From: Salinibacterium sp. ZJ450
Lineage (GTDB): Bacteria; Actinomycetota; Actinomycetes; Actinomycetales; Microbacteriaceae
Length of the DNA: 64,000 bases
Assembly: GCF_011751885.2 (NCBI RefSeq)
Contig: NZ_CP061771.1
Location: 1,178,001 to 1,242,000 of the forward strand
Direction of reading: 5' to 3'
The notes under the pieces: model-generated
Seen by the model: the letters and a program-made list of their open reading frames with translations, nothing else
Told to the model about the DNA's origin: nothing
Database searches by the model: none
Shown: positions 7,755 through 18,098 of the stretch, one piece after another
How positions within the stretch are numbered: position 1 is the first letter of the stretch
Layout of the letters: every line of letters starts with the position of its first letter
Program-made: the position numbers and the translations under genes

Positions 7755-8273
7755 ATGACACCGCCGAAAATCGGGCTGATCTGGGCCGAAGCCGACGGGG
7801 GAGTGATCGGCCGAGACGGCGTCATGCCGTGGCACCTGCCCGAGGACCTCGCCCACTTCAAGTCGATCACCCTGAACAGCGCCGTGGTGATGGGCCGACG
7901 CACCTGGGATTCGCTGCCGCCGCGGTTCCGGCCGCTGCCCGGACGCCGCAACATCGTCGTCACCCGGCAGCCGGACTGGCGAGAAGCGGATGTCGAGACC
8001 GCGCACTCTGTGCCGGACGCGCTCGCGCTGGCGGCGGCACAGCCGACCGACACCGGATTCACCTGGGTGATCGGCGGCGCGCAACTGTTCACCGAGCTGA
8101 TCGGCGAGGCCGATCGACTGGAAGTCACCGAGATCCGCGCCACGATCAGCGGCGACACCATCGCGCCGACGATCACCGAACGCTTCCACCAGGTCGATGC
8201 CGACCCGCAGAGCGGATGGCACACCTCGAAGACCGGCCTCGACTACCGCTTCCTCCGCTACGAGCCGCGCTGA
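7755..8273 (+). CDS. dfrA: Dihydrofolate reductase
   Basis: A 172-residue type 1 DHFR that reduces dihydrofolate with NADPH. The N-terminal strand IGLIWAEADGGVIGRDG is followed by the MPWHLPEDLAHFK active-site helix, whose acidic residue protonates folate. VVMGRRTWDSLP and the late FTWVIGGAQLF segment form the NADPH site. It is cotranscribed with thyA. The 228 bp after it (8274-8501) contain a low-complexity CCACGCTCCAC/CGCGCGCCGCG stretch at about 8394-8455 but no gene I can support. Confidence 0.96.
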   Translation: MTPPKIGLIWAEADGGVIGRDGVMPWHLPEDLAHFKSITLNSAVVMGRRTWDSLPPRFRPLPGRRNIVVTRQPDWREADVETAHSVPDALALAAAQPTDTGFTWVIGGAQLFTELIGEADRLEVTEIRATISGDTIAPTITERFHQVDADPQSGWHTSKTGLDYRFLRYEPR

Positions 8274-8488
8274 GGGTCTGAGGATGCCGCGGTCGGTGCG
8301 GCGCTCGGCACTCCCCGGAGGAGATGCGGCGACTTGCCCTCTCACAGTGGCGGCGCAGCGCGGCGTGTTGCAGCCATCCTTATTTAGCGCCGCCCACCAC
8401 GCTCCACGCGCGCCGCGACCACCACGCGCGCCGCGCGCGCCACGCTCCACCACACGGGGTACGCAGCCTTTCGTCAGCCGGCGCCGTC

Positions 8489-8494
8489 TAACAT
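8489..8494 (+). promoter_or_regulatory. -10 element upstream of the DedA gene
   Basis: TAACAT ends 7 nt before the ATG at 8502, matching the leaderless pattern. A GAGGGG run follows it, so a conventional ribosome site on a slightly longer message cannot be excluded. Confidence 0.4.
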
Positions 8495-8501
8495 CGAGGG
8501 G

Positions 8502-9233
8502 ATGTCTATCGTGATTCAAGCTGCCGCCGATGCCTCCTCAGGGGGAATCACCCAGTTCGTGCTCGACACGATCGACGCCCTCGGCGAGGTCGGAGTCGGC
8601 TTTCTCGCCGCCGCCGAGACCCTGTTCCCGCCCATCCCCAGCGAGCTGATCCTGCCGCTCGCCGGCTACCTGTCGCACACCGGGCAGATGAGCTTTCTCT
8701 GGGTGATGATCGCGGCCACCCTCGGCGGCTACATCGGCGCCGTCATCCTGTACGCCTTCGGCGCGATACTGGGTGAGGCGCGGGCAATCCGCTGGCTCGG
8801 CATGCTGCCGCTGGTGGATGAGGAGGACTTCATCAAGGCGGCAGACTGGTTCCATCGACACGGCCGATCGGCGGTGTTCTTCGGACGGTTCGTGCCCCTC
8901 GTGCGCAGCCTGATCTCGCTGCCCGCCGGTGCGGCGAAGATGAACCTCTGGTCGTTCACCCTGTACACCCTGGTCGGCAGCGCCATCTGGAACCTGCTGC
9001 TCGTCGGCGCCGGATACCTGCTCGGCACCCAGCACGAGCTGGTCGAGGAGTACATGCACTACATCGACTACGTCGTCTACGCGGTGATCATCGGCGTCGT
9101 GGTGTGGCTGGTCACCCGGCGGATCCTGCGCTCGCGACGAGCCGCGGTGATCGCTGCCGCGACCCCCGACGCGACACCCAACGCGACCCCCGACCCGGCC
9201 GATCTCCTCGAATCCGACTCGGTCGCCCGCTAA
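8502..9233 (+). CDS. DedA-family (SNARE-associated/VTT domain) membrane protein
   Basis: A 243-residue integral membrane protein of the DedA family, linked to lipid carrier scrambling and membrane homeostasis. It has the expected amphipathic re-entrant region AAETLFPPIPSELILPLAGY near residues 38-57. The family-defining RFVPLVRSLISLPAGAAKMN motif lies around residues 127-146. Several transmembrane helices follow, and the C-terminus is a disordered Ala/Thr/Pro-rich tail. It lies 53 bp upstream of dapA but appears to be transcribed separately. Confidence 0.9.
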   Translation: MSIVIQAAADASSGGITQFVLDTIDALGEVGVGFLAAAETLFPPIPSELILPLAGYLSHTGQMSFLWVMIAATLGGYIGAVILYAFGAILGEARAIRWLGMLPLVDEEDFIKAADWFHRHGRSAVFFGRFVPLVRSLISLPAGAAKMNLWSFTLYTLVGSAIWNLLLVGAGYLLGTQHELVEEYMHYIDYVVYAVIIGVVVWLVTRRILRSRRAAVIAAATPDATPNATPDPADLLESDSVAR

Positions 9234-9273
9234 CGCCGGACCGCTCCGGGTACCTGCCTCTCTGCGAGACCGA

Positions 9274-9279
9274 TACGCT
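9274..9279 (+). promoter_or_regulatory. -10 element of a likely leaderless dapA transcript
   Basis: TACGCT ends 7 nt before GTG 9287. No Shine-Dalgarno lies between them. Confidence 0.45.
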
Positions 9280-9286
9280 GGTATCC

Positions 9287-10264
9287 GTGGTCAACCAGAA
9301 CAATCCTTTCGGTCAGGTGCTCGTCGCGCTCGTTACTCCGTTCACCGCCGACGGTGAAGTGCACTGGGCCGACGTCGAGAAGCACGTCGATGACGTGATC
9401 TCGGGCGGCGCCGACGGCATCGTCGTCACCGGCACCACCGGCGAGACCTCCACCCTCACCGACTCTGAGAAGCTCCGCCTGGTTGAGGTGGCGAAGGATG
9501 TCGCGGCCGGACGGGCGAAGATCATCACCGGCGGCGGATCCAACGAGACCGCGCACGCCATCGAGTTGTACAAGGCCAGCGAGAAGGCCGGCGCCGACGC
9601 CGTCATGATCGTCACTCCCTACTACAACAAGCCGACCCAGTCCGGTGTGCTCACCCACTTCCGGATGATCGCGGATGCCACCGACCTTCCGGTGATCCTG
9701 TACGACATCCCGGGGCGCACCGGCATCCCGATCGAGTACGAAACGATCCTGCGCGCCGCCAAGCACCCCAACATCCTCGCGGTGAAAGACGCCAAGGGCG
9801 ACCTCAGCGAGGTCAGCCGGGTGCTCAACCAGACCGACCTCATCTACTTCGCCGGCGACGACGCCAACGCACTGCCCACCCTCGCGATCGGCGGCAGCGG
9901 CCTGATCGGGGTGACCGCGAACATCGCCCCGGCGCCATACCGGCACATGGTCGACGCGGTCAATGCCGGCGACCTGCCCACCGCCACGGCGGCGCACAAG
10001 GCGCTCGAACCGCTAGTACGCGCCACGATGACACACGTGCCTGGTACGGTCGCGACCAAGTACATCCTGCACGGCCTCGGCCGCATCCACACCCCGCGGG
10101 TGCGTCTCCCCCTGGTCGGCCCCGAGGACTTCGAGGCCGCCCTGATCGAAGACGAACTGGCGCTGGTCAAGGACATTGCCGGCGTCGACTTCTCCAACTT
10201 CCGACCCGACCGCAACGCGGCCGCCGGTGGAGCGCTGCCGAAGGTCGCCGGCACCACCCGCTAA
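9287..10264 (+). CDS. dapA: 4-hydroxy-tetrahydrodipicolinate synthase
   Basis: A 325-residue class I aldolase that condenses pyruvate with aspartate semialdehyde in lysine/DAP synthesis. Visible motifs are GTTGETSTL (substrate carboxylate binding), PYYNKPTQSG, ILYDIPGRTG with the catalytic tyrosine, and LAVKDAKGDL with the Schiff-base lysine. The frame is open for another 61 codons upstream, overlapping the DedA tail. GTG 9287 gives the usual N-terminus and follows a TACGCT hexamer by 7 nt. Ribonuclease J follows after 50 bp, the common actinobacterial order. Confidence 0.96.
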   Translation: MVNQNNPFGQVLVALVTPFTADGEVHWADVEKHVDDVISGGADGIVVTGTTGETSTLTDSEKLRLVEVAKDVAAGRAKIITGGGSNETAHAIELYKASEKAGADAVMIVTPYYNKPTQSGVLTHFRMIADATDLPVILYDIPGRTGIPIEYETILRAAKHPNILAVKDAKGDLSEVSRVLNQTDLIYFAGDDANALPTLAIGGSGLIGVTANIAPAPYRHMVDAVNAGDLPTATAAHKALEPLVRATMTHVPGTVATKYILHGLGRIHTPRVRLPLVGPEDFEAALIEDELALVKDIAGVDFSNFRPDRNAAAGGALPKVAGTTR

Positions 10265-10314
10265 CAACTTCATCCAGGGACACACGGTCCCACCGCTCTC
10301 GACGTCAGGTGCAT

Positions 10315-11991
10315 ATGCCAGTCACAGTTTTCGATCCGCCCGCCCTCGAGCCAGGAACCCTGCGCGTCATCCCGGTCGGCGGTCTCGGCGAGATCGGCCG
10401 CAACATGACGCTGTACGAAATCGACGGCAAGGTGCTGATCGTCGACGCCGGCGTGCTGTTCCCCGAGGAACACCAGCCCGGTGTCGACCTGATCCTGCCC
10501 GATCTCTCGCCGATCAAGGCGCGCCTGGACGACGTCGTGGGCATCGTGCTCACCCACGGCCACGAAGACCACATCGGCGCGGTGCCCTATGTGCTGAAGC
10601 TGAAGAACGACATCCCCCTGATCGGCTCGCAGCTGACCCTGGCCTTTGTCGAGGCGAAGTTGAAGGAACACCGCATCAAGGCGTACAGCCTGACGGTGAC
10701 CGAAGGCCAGCGCGAGCAGCTCGGCCCGTTCGATCTCGAGTTCATCGCGGTCAACCACTCCATCCCCGACGCGCTGGCCGTCGCCATCCGCACCACCGCG
10801 GGCCTCGTGCTGCACACCGGTGACTTCAAGATGGACCAGCTGCCGCTCGATGACCGCATCACCGACCTGCGCGCCTTCGCCCGGCTCGGCGAGGAGGGCG
10901 TCGACCTGTTCCTGCCCGACTCCACCAACGCCGACGTGCCGGGGTTCACCCCGCTGGAACGCGACATCGGCCCGGTGCTGGAGAACGTGATCGCCCGCGC
11001 TCCGCGCCGGGTGATCGTGGCCAGCTTCTCCAGCCACGTGCACCGGGTGCAGCAGGTTCTGGATGCCGCGGCCGCCAACGGCCGCAAGGTGGCGCTGATG
11101 GGGCGCTCGATGATCCGCAACATGGGCATCGCCGCCGACCTCGGCTACCTCGACGTGCCAGAGGGCGTGCTGATCGACTACAAGAAGTCGCAGCACCTAC
11201 CGGACAACGAAATCGTGTACATGAGCACCGGCTCGCAGGGTGAACCGATGGCCGTGCTGTCGCGGATGGCGAACCTCGAGCACCAGATCGAGGTGGGCGA
11301 GGGCGACACCGTCATCCTGGCCTCCAGCCTCATCCCCGGCAACGAGAACGCCGTGTACCGGGTGATCAACGGGCTGATGAAGCTCGGCGCCAAGGTCGTG
11401 CACAAGGCCAACGCCAAGGTGCACGTCTCCGGCCACGCCGCCGCCGGCGAGCTGCTCTACTGCTACAACATCATCCAGCCGAAGAACGTGCTGCCGGTGC
11501 ACGGCGAGTACCGGCACCTGCGCGCCAGCGCCCAGTTGGCGATCGACACCGGCGTGCCGGCGGAGAACACCTTTATCGGCGAAGACGGCATGGTCGTCGA
11601 CCTGAAGGACGGCGAGGCCCGCGTGGTCGGCCAGCTCGACCTCGGCTTCGTCTACGTCGACGGCTCCAGCGTCGGCGAGATCACCGACGCCGACCTCAAG
11701 GACCGCCGCATCCTCGCCGAAGAGGGCTTCATCTCCATCTTTATCGCGGTGGACGCGCAGACCGGCAAGGCGATCGTCGGACCGGAGATCCAGTCCCGCG
11801 GATTCGCCGAGGACGAGGCCGTGTTCGACGCGGTCAAGCCGCAGATTTTGAAGGCGATGTCGGATGCCGCGGCGAACGGCACTCGCGACCCTGCCCAGTA
11901 CCAGCAGGTGGTGCGCCGCACCGTCGGCCGTTGGGTGAACACCCAGCACCGCCGCCGTCCAATGATCGTGCCGGTGGTCATCGAGGCGTAA
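10315..11991 (+). CDS. rnj: Ribonuclease J
   Basis: A metallo-beta-lactamase/beta-CASP ribonuclease of about 558 residues with 5'-3' exo- and endonuclease activity in RNA maturation and decay. The metal-binding motif LTHGHEDHIGAVP lies near residue 80. HTGDFKMDQ and PDSTNAD follow, and the beta-CASP part has SSHVHRVQQV and NVLPVHGEYRHL. ATG 10315 is preferred because AGG lies 6 nt upstream. An in-frame GTG at 10309 would add two residues. A strong hairpin terminator follows the stop. Confidence 0.95.
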   Translation: MPVTVFDPPALEPGTLRVIPVGGLGEIGRNMTLYEIDGKVLIVDAGVLFPEEHQPGVDLILPDLSPIKARLDDVVGIVLTHGHEDHIGAVPYVLKLKNDIPLIGSQLTLAFVEAKLKEHRIKAYSLTVTEGQREQLGPFDLEFIAVNHSIPDALAVAIRTTAGLVLHTGDFKMDQLPLDDRITDLRAFARLGEEGVDLFLPDSTNADVPGFTPLERDIGPVLENVIARAPRRVIVASFSSHVHRVQQVLDAAAANGRKVALMGRSMIRNMGIAADLGYLDVPEGVLIDYKKSQHLPDNEIVYMSTGSQGEPMAVLSRMANLEHQIEVGEGDTVILASSLIPGNENAVYRVINGLMKLGAKVVHKANAKVHVSGHAAAGELLYCYNIIQPKNVLPVHGEYRHLRASAQLAIDTGVPAENTFIGEDGMVVDLKDGEARVVGQLDLGFVYVDGSSVGEITDADLKDRRILAEEGFISIFIAVDAQTGKAIVGPEIQSRGFAEDEAVFDAVKPQILKAMSDAAANGTRDPAQYQQVVRRTVGRWVNTQHRRRPMIVPVVIEA

Positions 11992-12011
11992 TCCGCCCCG
12001 CCCCTCGTGAG

Positions 12012-12065
12012 TGAGTCGACAATGCTAGTGCTGGATGCCCAGCGCTAGCATTTTCGGTTGACTCA
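12012..12065 (+). terminator. Hairpin terminator after rnj
   Basis: A 14-bp stem (12021-12034 with 12039-12052, one G-T pair) closes a 4-nt loop and ends in TTTT. An outer arm TGAGTCGAC/GTTGACTCA (12012-12020 and 12057-12065) could extend it. This is one of the best terminator structures in the window. Confidence 0.8.
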
Positions 12066-12176
12066 GCGATGTGCTGACCCAGTAGCCCCTTATAGGTGCC
12101 ACCGCATCCCCGGCATAGACGAATATCTCTCGCACCCAGTAGGGTTTGCTCGATATTGGCGAACGAGGGGGCTCGT

Positions 12177-13196
12177 GTGAGCGTTGCGCGCAAATGGGTA
12201 TTTCCGATCATCCGACTGGTGATCTTCGCCGCGATCGCCGCGGCGCTCGTCAAGATCGCGTTCTTCGCCGATCCGGCGACCGCTGACGGTCAGGGACTGC
12301 TGTCGCCGACCGGGTCGATCGTTGAACCGCAGATCCCGGTGTCGACCGGCACGATCAAGAACGACGTGAGCCTGCAGGCCACGGTCAGTGCCGACGAGGC
12401 AGTCCCGGTGCGCGCCACGCTCGCCGGCGAGGTGCGCAAGGTCAGCGCGTCGGTCGGCCAGTGGGTCGAGGCCGGCACCGCCCTCTACACGGTGCGCTCG
12501 GAGACCCCGGGGGAGATGCTCGCCGACGGCACGATGGGCGCCGCGAAGGTGAAGACCGAGATCGTCAAGTCGCCGATCGCCGGCACCCTGTCGAGTTTCC
12601 CGATCATCCTCGGGCAGCTGGTCAGCGTGGGCGAGGAGACCGGTAAGGTCGCCCCGCCGTCGTTCCACGTTAGCGGCAGCCTGGCCCCCGAGCAGCAGTA
12701 CCGCCTGCTCAACCAGCCCACGGAGGCCACCGTCACCATCGCGGGCGGCCCCGCCCCGTTCACCTGCACCGGCCTCAGCATCAGCACCGCACTGTCCGGG
12801 GCGGGCTCCGGCGCCGGCGAAGCCGCCGCCGGCGCCACCAGCGGCACCACCGTGCGCTGCGCCGTGCCCGCCGACATCACGGTGTTCGCCGGCCTCGCCG
12901 CGAAGCTCACCATCGCCGGCGGTCTCGCCGAGAACGTGCTCATCGTGCCGACCACCGCGGTCGAAGGATCAGCGGGCAGCGGCATCGTGCACGTGTTCAG
13001 CGCCGACGGCGCCGCCGAGGAACGCACCGTCGCGCTGGGCCTCACCGACGGCATCAACGTGCAGGTGCTCGACGGGCTCGCCGAGGGCGACATGGTGCTG
13101 CAGTTCATTCCGGGCGCCCCGGCTCAGCAAGGGATGATGGGTCCGGATGGCTGCATGGTAAATCCTGACGGCAGCATGACCTGCATGGGCGGCTGA
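12177..13196 (+). CDS. MacA-like periplasmic adaptor subunit of ABC exporter
   Basis: A 339-residue membrane-anchored adaptor of the HlyD/MacA type. It has one N-terminal transmembrane helix (about residues 10-28). A lipoyl/barrel-sandwich half is seen as VRATLAGEVRKVSASVGQWVEAG, interrupted only by usual linkers, and the C-terminal part has VLIVPTTAVEG and VALGLTDGINVQVLDGLAEGD. The last 20 residues form an unusual Met/Cys-rich tail with two cysteines and five methionines. GTG 12177 is chosen because GAGGGGG lies just upstream and the earlier ATG at 12096 adds no plausible sequence. TAGGGT near 12141 may be the -10. It precedes the ATPase by 2 bp. Confidence 0.85.
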   Translation: MSVARKWVFPIIRLVIFAAIAAALVKIAFFADPATADGQGLLSPTGSIVEPQIPVSTGTIKNDVSLQATVSADEAVPVRATLAGEVRKVSASVGQWVEAGTALYTVRSETPGEMLADGTMGAAKVKTEIVKSPIAGTLSSFPIILGQLVSVGEETGKVAPPSFHVSGSLAPEQQYRLLNQPTEATVTIAGGPAPFTCTGLSISTALSGAGSGAGEAAAGATSGTTVRCAVPADITVFAGLAAKLTIAGGLAENVLIVPTTAVEGSAGSGIVHVFSADGAAEERTVALGLTDGINVQVLDGLAEGDMVLQFIPGAPAQQGMMGPDGCMVNPDGSMTCMGG

Positions 13197-13198
13197 GC

Positions 13199-13921
13199 AT
13201 GAGCCTGTTACGTCTCGAGGCGGTGACCCGCACGGTCGAGCTTCCGGATGACGCTCGCCTCGACATCCTCAAAGGAGTTGACCTGGAGGTCAACGTCGGC
13301 GACCACGTCAGCATCGTCGGACGATCCGGTAGCGGCAAGACCACGCTGCTGAACCTGCTCGGGCTGCTGGACGAACCGACATCCGGAGCCCTCTACCTCG
13401 ACGACCAACCGGTCGGCGGGCTCAGCTCCGGCACCCGCGACAAGCGCCGCGGACGCGACATCGGCTTCATCTTCCAGCAGTTCAACCTGCTGCAGGGCCG
13501 CACGGCGCTCGAGAACGCGATGATGCCGCTGCTCTACGCGCGGGGCAAGCAGTTCTGGCAGCGGGAGCGGATCGCCACCGAGATGCTCGAGCGGGTCGGC
13601 CTCGGCCACCGGCTGCAGTCGATGCCGGACAAGCTGTCCGGCGGTGAGCAGCAGCGGGTGTCGATCGCCAGGGCGCTGGTGCGTGGGCCGCGGCTGATCC
13701 TCGCCGACGAACCGACCGGCGCGCTCGATGTGGAGACCGGCGCCACCGTGATGCGCCTGCTCGACGACGTCGCCGAGCAGTCCGGGGCGGCCCTGATCAC
13801 CATCACACACGACGTGAACGTCGCGGCCCTGGCCAGACGGCACTATCGGCTGGATAACGGGGTGCTCACGCCCGTCGTCGCGACCCCGGAGCTGGCCTCC
13901 CTGGTGGGGGTCGCCTCGTGA
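13199..13921 (+). CDS. MacB-type ABC transporter ATPase
   Basis: A 240-residue ATP-binding subunit. Walker A is GRSGSGKTT near residues 41-49, the Q-loop is FIFQQFNLLQG, the signature is LSGGEQQRVSIARAL, and Walker B is LILADEPTGALD, followed by the H-loop TITHD. The sequence belongs to the LolD/MacB branch that works with FtsX-like permeases. It sits between its adaptor and permease, and its stop overlaps the permease start (GTGA). Substrate is unknown; export of a peptide, antibiotic or envelope factor is the family expectation. Confidence 0.92.
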   Translation: MSLLRLEAVTRTVELPDDARLDILKGVDLEVNVGDHVSIVGRSGSGKTTLLNLLGLLDEPTSGALYLDDQPVGGLSSGTRDKRRGRDIGFIFQQFNLLQGRTALENAMMPLLYARGKQFWQRERIATEMLERVGLGHRLQSMPDKLSGGEQQRVSIARALVRGPRLILADEPTGALDVETGATVMRLLDDVAEQSGAALITITHDVNVAALARRHYRLDNGVLTPVVATPELASLVGVAS

Positions 13922-15135
13922 GCTGGCTGACCGGCTTCGTCGGCGCCGTCCTCGAGGCGTGGTCGGAGCTGCGGATCCACCGCACCCGCGTGCTGCTCAG
14001 CCTGATCGGGGTTGCCGTGGCCGTGGCCGCCCTCACCTCGGTCGTCGGCGTCAGCTCGATGGCTCGGCAGGCGATGCAGGAGGGGTACGAGCGGTCCGGC
14101 GGGCGTCCGGCGACGGTCGTGGTGATGGCCAACCAGATGCAGGGGCAGCCCAACCCGGACGACTTCAACGCCGCCATGCAGACGGCGATCGACCGATACG
14201 AGATCAGTTTCGCCTCCCGATCCGTCTACTCGAGCGTGTCCACGCAGTTCACCGAGGGCACCGAACCGGTGCAGGCGCAAGGTGTGGATCCGGCCTACGG
14301 TCAGATGTTCCGGATGCAACTGGAGCATGGTCGCTGGTTCACCGAGCAAGACAGCGCCCGCCTGGCCCCGGCGGTCATCGTCAACGCGGCGTTCCACGCC
14401 CGGCTGGGATCTCCCGATCTTGCCAGCCACCCCACCGTGACCCTGCGCGGTGAGCAGGCCGCGACCGCGGTCATCATCGGGGTCACGCCCTCGCAGGGCC
14501 AGTGGGACACCGCGCCCAGCATGTTCCTGCTGGCCGACCAGCTGCCGCCGTTCGCCACCGATCAGGGCGGCTTCGCGCCGCAGACGGAATGGCGACTGTG
14601 GGTGCCGCCGGAGATCGGCGAGGAAATGCGGGTCGCGGTCCAACGCGACGTCATGGCTGCGCTCGGCGACGGCTACGACGTGCAGGCGTCCCGCAACGAC
14701 TATCTGAGCTGGGGCGGCGGCGACCCGCTCGCCCCGCTGACCATGGCGGTCGGTGGCATCGCGGTGCTGATCCTGGCGCTCGGGGTGCTCGGCCTCGTCA
14801 ACATCACCATGGTCACCGTGCGATACCGCATCCGGGAGATCGGCATCCGGCGCAGCTTCGGGGCCACCTCCGGGCGGGTGTTCTTCACCGTGATGATGGA
14901 AAGCGTGGTGGCCACCGCGGTTGCCGGCGTGGCCGGGGTGATGCTCGCGATCGCCGTGGTCTCCAACCCGTGGCTGCAGCAACTGGTGGCGCAGGGCGTG
15001 CAGGACCTGCCGCCGTTCCCGATGGAGGCCGCCGTCATCGGCATGGTCACCGCGGTGGGCGCCGGCGCGCTCGCCGGACTGCTGCCGGCGCTGGTCGCCG
15101 TGCGGGTGAAGGTGATCGACGCTATCCGCTACTGA
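13918..15135 (+). CDS. MacB/FtsX-type ABC transporter permease
   Basis: A 405-residue permease with the MacB/FtsX layout: one N-terminal transmembrane helix (residues about 20-45), a large extracytoplasmic MacB_PCD domain, and three C-terminal helices. The helices are at about residues 278-300, 325-352 and 370-395, the first preceded by the [20 protein letters not shown] segment. The coupling motif [13 protein letters not shown] is clear. It is translationally coupled to the ATPase. The three-gene unit (adaptor, ATPase, permease) is a complete exporter without a visible regulator or dedicated substrate gene nearby. Confidence 0.9.
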   Translation: MSWLTGFVGAVLEAWSELRIHRTRVLLSLIGVAVAVAALTSVVGVSSMARQAMQEGYERSGGRPATVVVMANQMQGQPNPDDFNAAMQTAIDRYEISFASRSVYSSVSTQFTEGTEPVQAQGVDPAYGQMFRMQLEHGRWFTEQDSARLAPAVIVNAAFHARLGSPDLASHPTVTLRGEQAATAVIIGVTPSQGQWDTAPSMFLLADQLPPFATDQGGFAPQTEWRLWVPPEIGEEMRVAVQRDVMAALGDGYDVQASRNDYLSWGGGDPLAPLTMAVGGIAVLILALGVLGLVNITMVTVRYRIREIGIRRSFGATSGRVFFTVMMESVVATAVAGVAGVMLAIAVVSNPWLQQLVAQGVQDLPPFPMEAAVIGMVTAVGAGALAGLLPALVAVRVKVIDAIRY

Positions 15136-15181
15136 CCGGACACACGAAAGCGCCCTACCGGGTGATGACGGATGCTGCCGG

Positions 15182-15187
15182 TACCGT
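15182..15187 (+). promoter_or_regulatory. -10 element of a likely leaderless ftsK transcript
   Basis: TACCGT ends 7 nt before ATG 15195. No ribosome site is visible. Confidence 0.45.
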
Positions 15188-15194
15188 TGAACGC

Positions 15195-18095
15195 ATGGCT
15201 ACGAGCTCCAAACCCTCCCCGCGGGGGCGATCCACGCCTGCGCGCGGCGGCAAAGCCACCGGCACCACCAAAGCAACCCGCAGCACACCCACCACCCGCA
15301 CCACCCGCACCACCCAGACCACCAAGAAGCTGCCGGTGCAGCAGCCGGCGCCAGAACAAGGGCTGCTCGCCAAGGGATGGATGGCGCTCGCCCACCTGGT
15401 CGGCGGCGCGTTCCGGGTGTTCGGCCACGAGAACCTCGCTAAAGAGGAACGCCGCGACGGCGTCCCGTTCTTCATCATCGCGCTGGCCGTCATCGGCGTG
15501 ATTGTGGAATGGTTGAACCCCACCGATCCGGTCGCGATCGCCCTGGACGCCTACACCTTCGGCGGCGTGCTCGGCCGGGTCGCCTTCGCCCTCCCGGTGA
15601 TCATGGTGCTGTTCGCCGCCTGGCTGTTCCGGCATCCGGCCAGCATCCACGACAACACCCGCATTGGCATCGGCCTGGCGCTGCTGCTCATCTCGATCAG
15701 CGCGCTCTGCCACATCTTCGGCGGGCAGCCGCAACCGGCCGACGGCATGACCGTGCTCGCGCGGGCCGGCGGCCTCGCCGGCTGGGTGGTCGGCGCGCCG
15801 CTGCTGTTCGGCACCATGTGGGTGGCCGTGCCCGTGGTGATCATCATCATGGTGCTGTCACTGTTCATCCTCACCAAGACCCCACCGAACCGGGTGGGCG
15901 ACCGGCTGCGTGAGCTGTACAACTACCTGTTCGGTGCGGAGCTAACCACCGGCGAGGAGCGGGCCGCCGCGAAGGCCGCCACCGGCACCGTCGAGTTCGG
16001 CTCCCTCGACGACCTCGGCATCGAAGAAGACGAATCCCAGCTGCCCTGGTGGCGCCGCAACAAGAGCCGCCGCGAGGAAGAACCGGCCTTCGACACCCCG
16101 GTCATCGCGGCATCCGATCACCCCACCGACGTCGTCGACCGCACCAAGCCCGCCGACGAGCCGTTCGGCATCGAGCTGCTCGAAGAACTGGTCAAGGCCG
16201 AAGACGCCGTCAAACGCTTCACCGGTGAGATCGAGACCGGCGTGGTCAGCATCCGCGAGGACGGCGCCGCCGGTCTGCTGCCGGGTTTCAACGACACGGC
16301 CAGTACCAAGGGCGCCGCCGGCGAATTCACCACGGATGTCGCGGCCGCAGCCGCCGAGACCACCGAGGTTGTCCTGGACAGGAACCCCGACGTCGAACAG
16401 CTCGACGGCACGCAGGCCGACGGCTTGCAGATCGATGGCACGCAGGACCACCACGACGCCCCGACCACCCCGTACCGGCTGCCCCCGGCATCCTCGCTCG
16501 GCTCCGGCACCCCGCCGAAGGCGCGCAGCGCCGCTAACGACACCGTCATCGCCGCGCTCACCGAGGTGCTGACCCAGTTCAAGGTGGACGCCAAGGTCAC
16601 CGGGTTCAGCCGCGGGCCGTCGATCACCCGCTACGAACTGGAACTCGCCCCCGGCGTCAAGGTGGAGCGGGTCACCGCGCTCGCCAAGAACATCAGCTAC
16701 GCGGTCGCCAGCAACGAGGTCAACATCCTCTCGCCGATCCCCGGCAAGAGCGCCATCGGCATCGAGATCCCGAACACCGACCGGGAGATCGTGTCGCTCG
16801 GTGACGTGCTGCGCTCCGGTGCCGCCGCCAAGAGCACCCACCCGATGACGATCGGCATGGGCAAGGACGTCGAGGGCGGGTTCGTCGTCGCCAACCTCGC
16901 CAAGATGCCCCACCTGCTGGTGGCCGGCTCCACCGGCTCCGGTAAGTCCAGCTTCGTCAACTCGATGATCACCTCGCTGCTGATGCGCGCGAAGCCGTCA
17001 GAGGTGCGGATGGTGCTGGTCGACCCGAAGCGGGTCGAACTGTCGATCTACGCCGGCGTGCCGCACCTGATCACCCCCATCATCACCAACCCGAAGAAGG
17101 CGGCCGAGGCGCTGCAGTGGGTGGTCAAAGAGATGGACATGCGTTACGACGACCTGGCCAGCTTCGGCTTCCGCCACATCGACGACTTCAACCGTGCCGT
17201 CGTCGCCGACGAGATCAAACTCCCGGCCGGCAGCGAACGCAAACTCAAGCCATACCCGTACCTGCTGGTGGTGGTCGACGAGCTCGCCGACCTGATGATG
17301 GTGGCGCCGCGTGATGTCGAAGACTCCATCGTGCGCATCACCCAGCTGGCCCGGGCATCCGGCATCCACCTGGTGCTGGCCACCCAGCGGCCCTCGGTCG
17401 ACGTGGTCACCGGCCTGATCAAGGCCAACGTGCCGTCCCGGCTGGCGTTCGCGGTGTCGAGCATGACCGACTCCCGCGTCATCCTCGACCAACCCGGCGC
17501 CGACAAGCTGATCGGGCAGGGCGACGGCCTGTTCCTGCCGATGGGCGCCTCCAAGGCGATCCGAGTGCAGGGCGCCTGGGTGCAAGAGAGCGAGATCACC
17601 GCGGTCGTGCAGCACGTCACCGCGCAGGCGCGCCCGGAGTACCGCAAGGACGTCGCCGTCACCGTCGAGACCAAGCACATCGACGCCGACATCGGCGACG
17701 ACCTCGAGCTGCTGCTCGCCGCGGCGGAGCTGGTGGTGTCCACCCAGTTCGGGTCCACCTCGATGCTGCAACGCAAGCTGCGCGTCGGCTTCGCCAAGGC
17801 CGGCCGCCTGATGGACCTGATGGAATCGCGCGAGATCGTCGGCCCCTCCGAGGGGTCGAAGGCCCGCGACGTGCTCGTCACCGCGGAACAGCTGCCCGGC
17901 GTGATCGCCAGACTGCGCGGCGACGACGCCCCAGCGGGGAGCTCGAGCTCCGCGGCATCCGCCCCCGCCTCCTCGGCCGCGCCGGCCGCCGACGACCGCT
18001 ACAGCGGCGATCCGGTCGCAGCGATGTCGGACGGCTACCCTGAGGACGACGTCTCCGAGTCCGAAGACGCCTGGAACCTCACCGGCAGGGATTAG
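15195..18095 (+). CDS. ftsK: DNA translocase FtsK/SpoIIIE
   Basis: A 966-residue septal DNA pump that clears chromosome dimers and the terminus during division. A basic Ser/Pro/Thr-rich N-terminus is followed by four transmembrane helices (about residues 90-240) and an acidic linker. The motor has Walker [13 protein letters not shown], Walker [14 protein letters not shown] and the [21 protein letters not shown] segment. A C-terminal gamma winged-helix domain ([20 protein letters not shown]) reads DNA polarity signals. The frame extends far upstream as a shadow of the permease; ATG 15195 gives a normal N-terminus and follows TACCGT by 7 nt. pgsA starts 3 bp after the stop. Confidence 0.96.
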   Translation: MATSSKPSPRGRSTPARGGKATGTTKATRSTPTTRTTRTTQTTKKLPVQQPAPEQGLLAKGWMALAHLVGGAFRVFGHENLAKEERRDGVPFFIIALAVIGVIVEWLNPTDPVAIALDAYTFGGVLGRVAFALPVIMVLFAAWLFRHPASIHDNTRIGIGLALLLISISALCHIFGGQPQPADGMTVLARAGGLAGWVVGAPLLFGTMWVAVPVVIIIMVLSLFILTKTPPNRVGDRLRELYNYLFGAELTTGEERAAAKAATGTVEFGSLDDLGIEEDESQLPWWRRNKSRREEEPAFDTPVIAASDHPTDVVDRTKPADEPFGIELLEELVKAEDAVKRFTGEIETGVVSIREDGAAGLLPGFNDTASTKGAAGEFTTDVAAAAAETTEVVLDRNPDVEQLDGTQADGLQIDGTQDHHDAPTTPYRLPPASSLGSGTPPKARSAANDTVIAALTEVLTQFKVDAKVTGFSRGPSITRYELELAPGVKVERVTALAKNISYAVASNEVNILSPIPGKSAIGIEIPNTDREIVSLGDVLRSGAAAKSTHPMTIGMGKDVEGGFVVANLAKMPHLLVAGSTGSGKSSFVNSMITSLLMRAKPSEVRMVLVDPKRVELSIYAGVPHLITPIITNPKKAAEALQWVVKEMDMRYDDLASFGFRHIDDFNRAVVADEIKLPAGSERKLKPYPYLLVVVDELADLMMVAPRDVEDSIVRITQLARASGIHLVLATQRPSVDVVTGLIKANVPSRLAFAVSSMTDSRVILDQPGADKLIGQGDGLFLPMGASKAIRVQGAWVQESEITAVVQHVTAQARPEYRKDVAVTVETKHIDADIGDDLELLLAAAELVVSTQFGSTSMLQRKLRVGFAKAGRLMDLMESREIVGPSEGSKARDVLVTAEQLPGVIARLRGDDAPAGSSSSAASAPASSAAPAADDRYSGDPVAAMSDGYPEDDVSESEDAWNLTGRD

Positions 18096-18098
18096 CGA

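Noticed and set aside
7701-8519. Minus-strand open frame covering dfrA and the following gap
   Set aside because: It is antisense to dfrA, and its start lies in a low-complexity Arg/Gly/Ala stretch made by the CGCGCGCC repeats.
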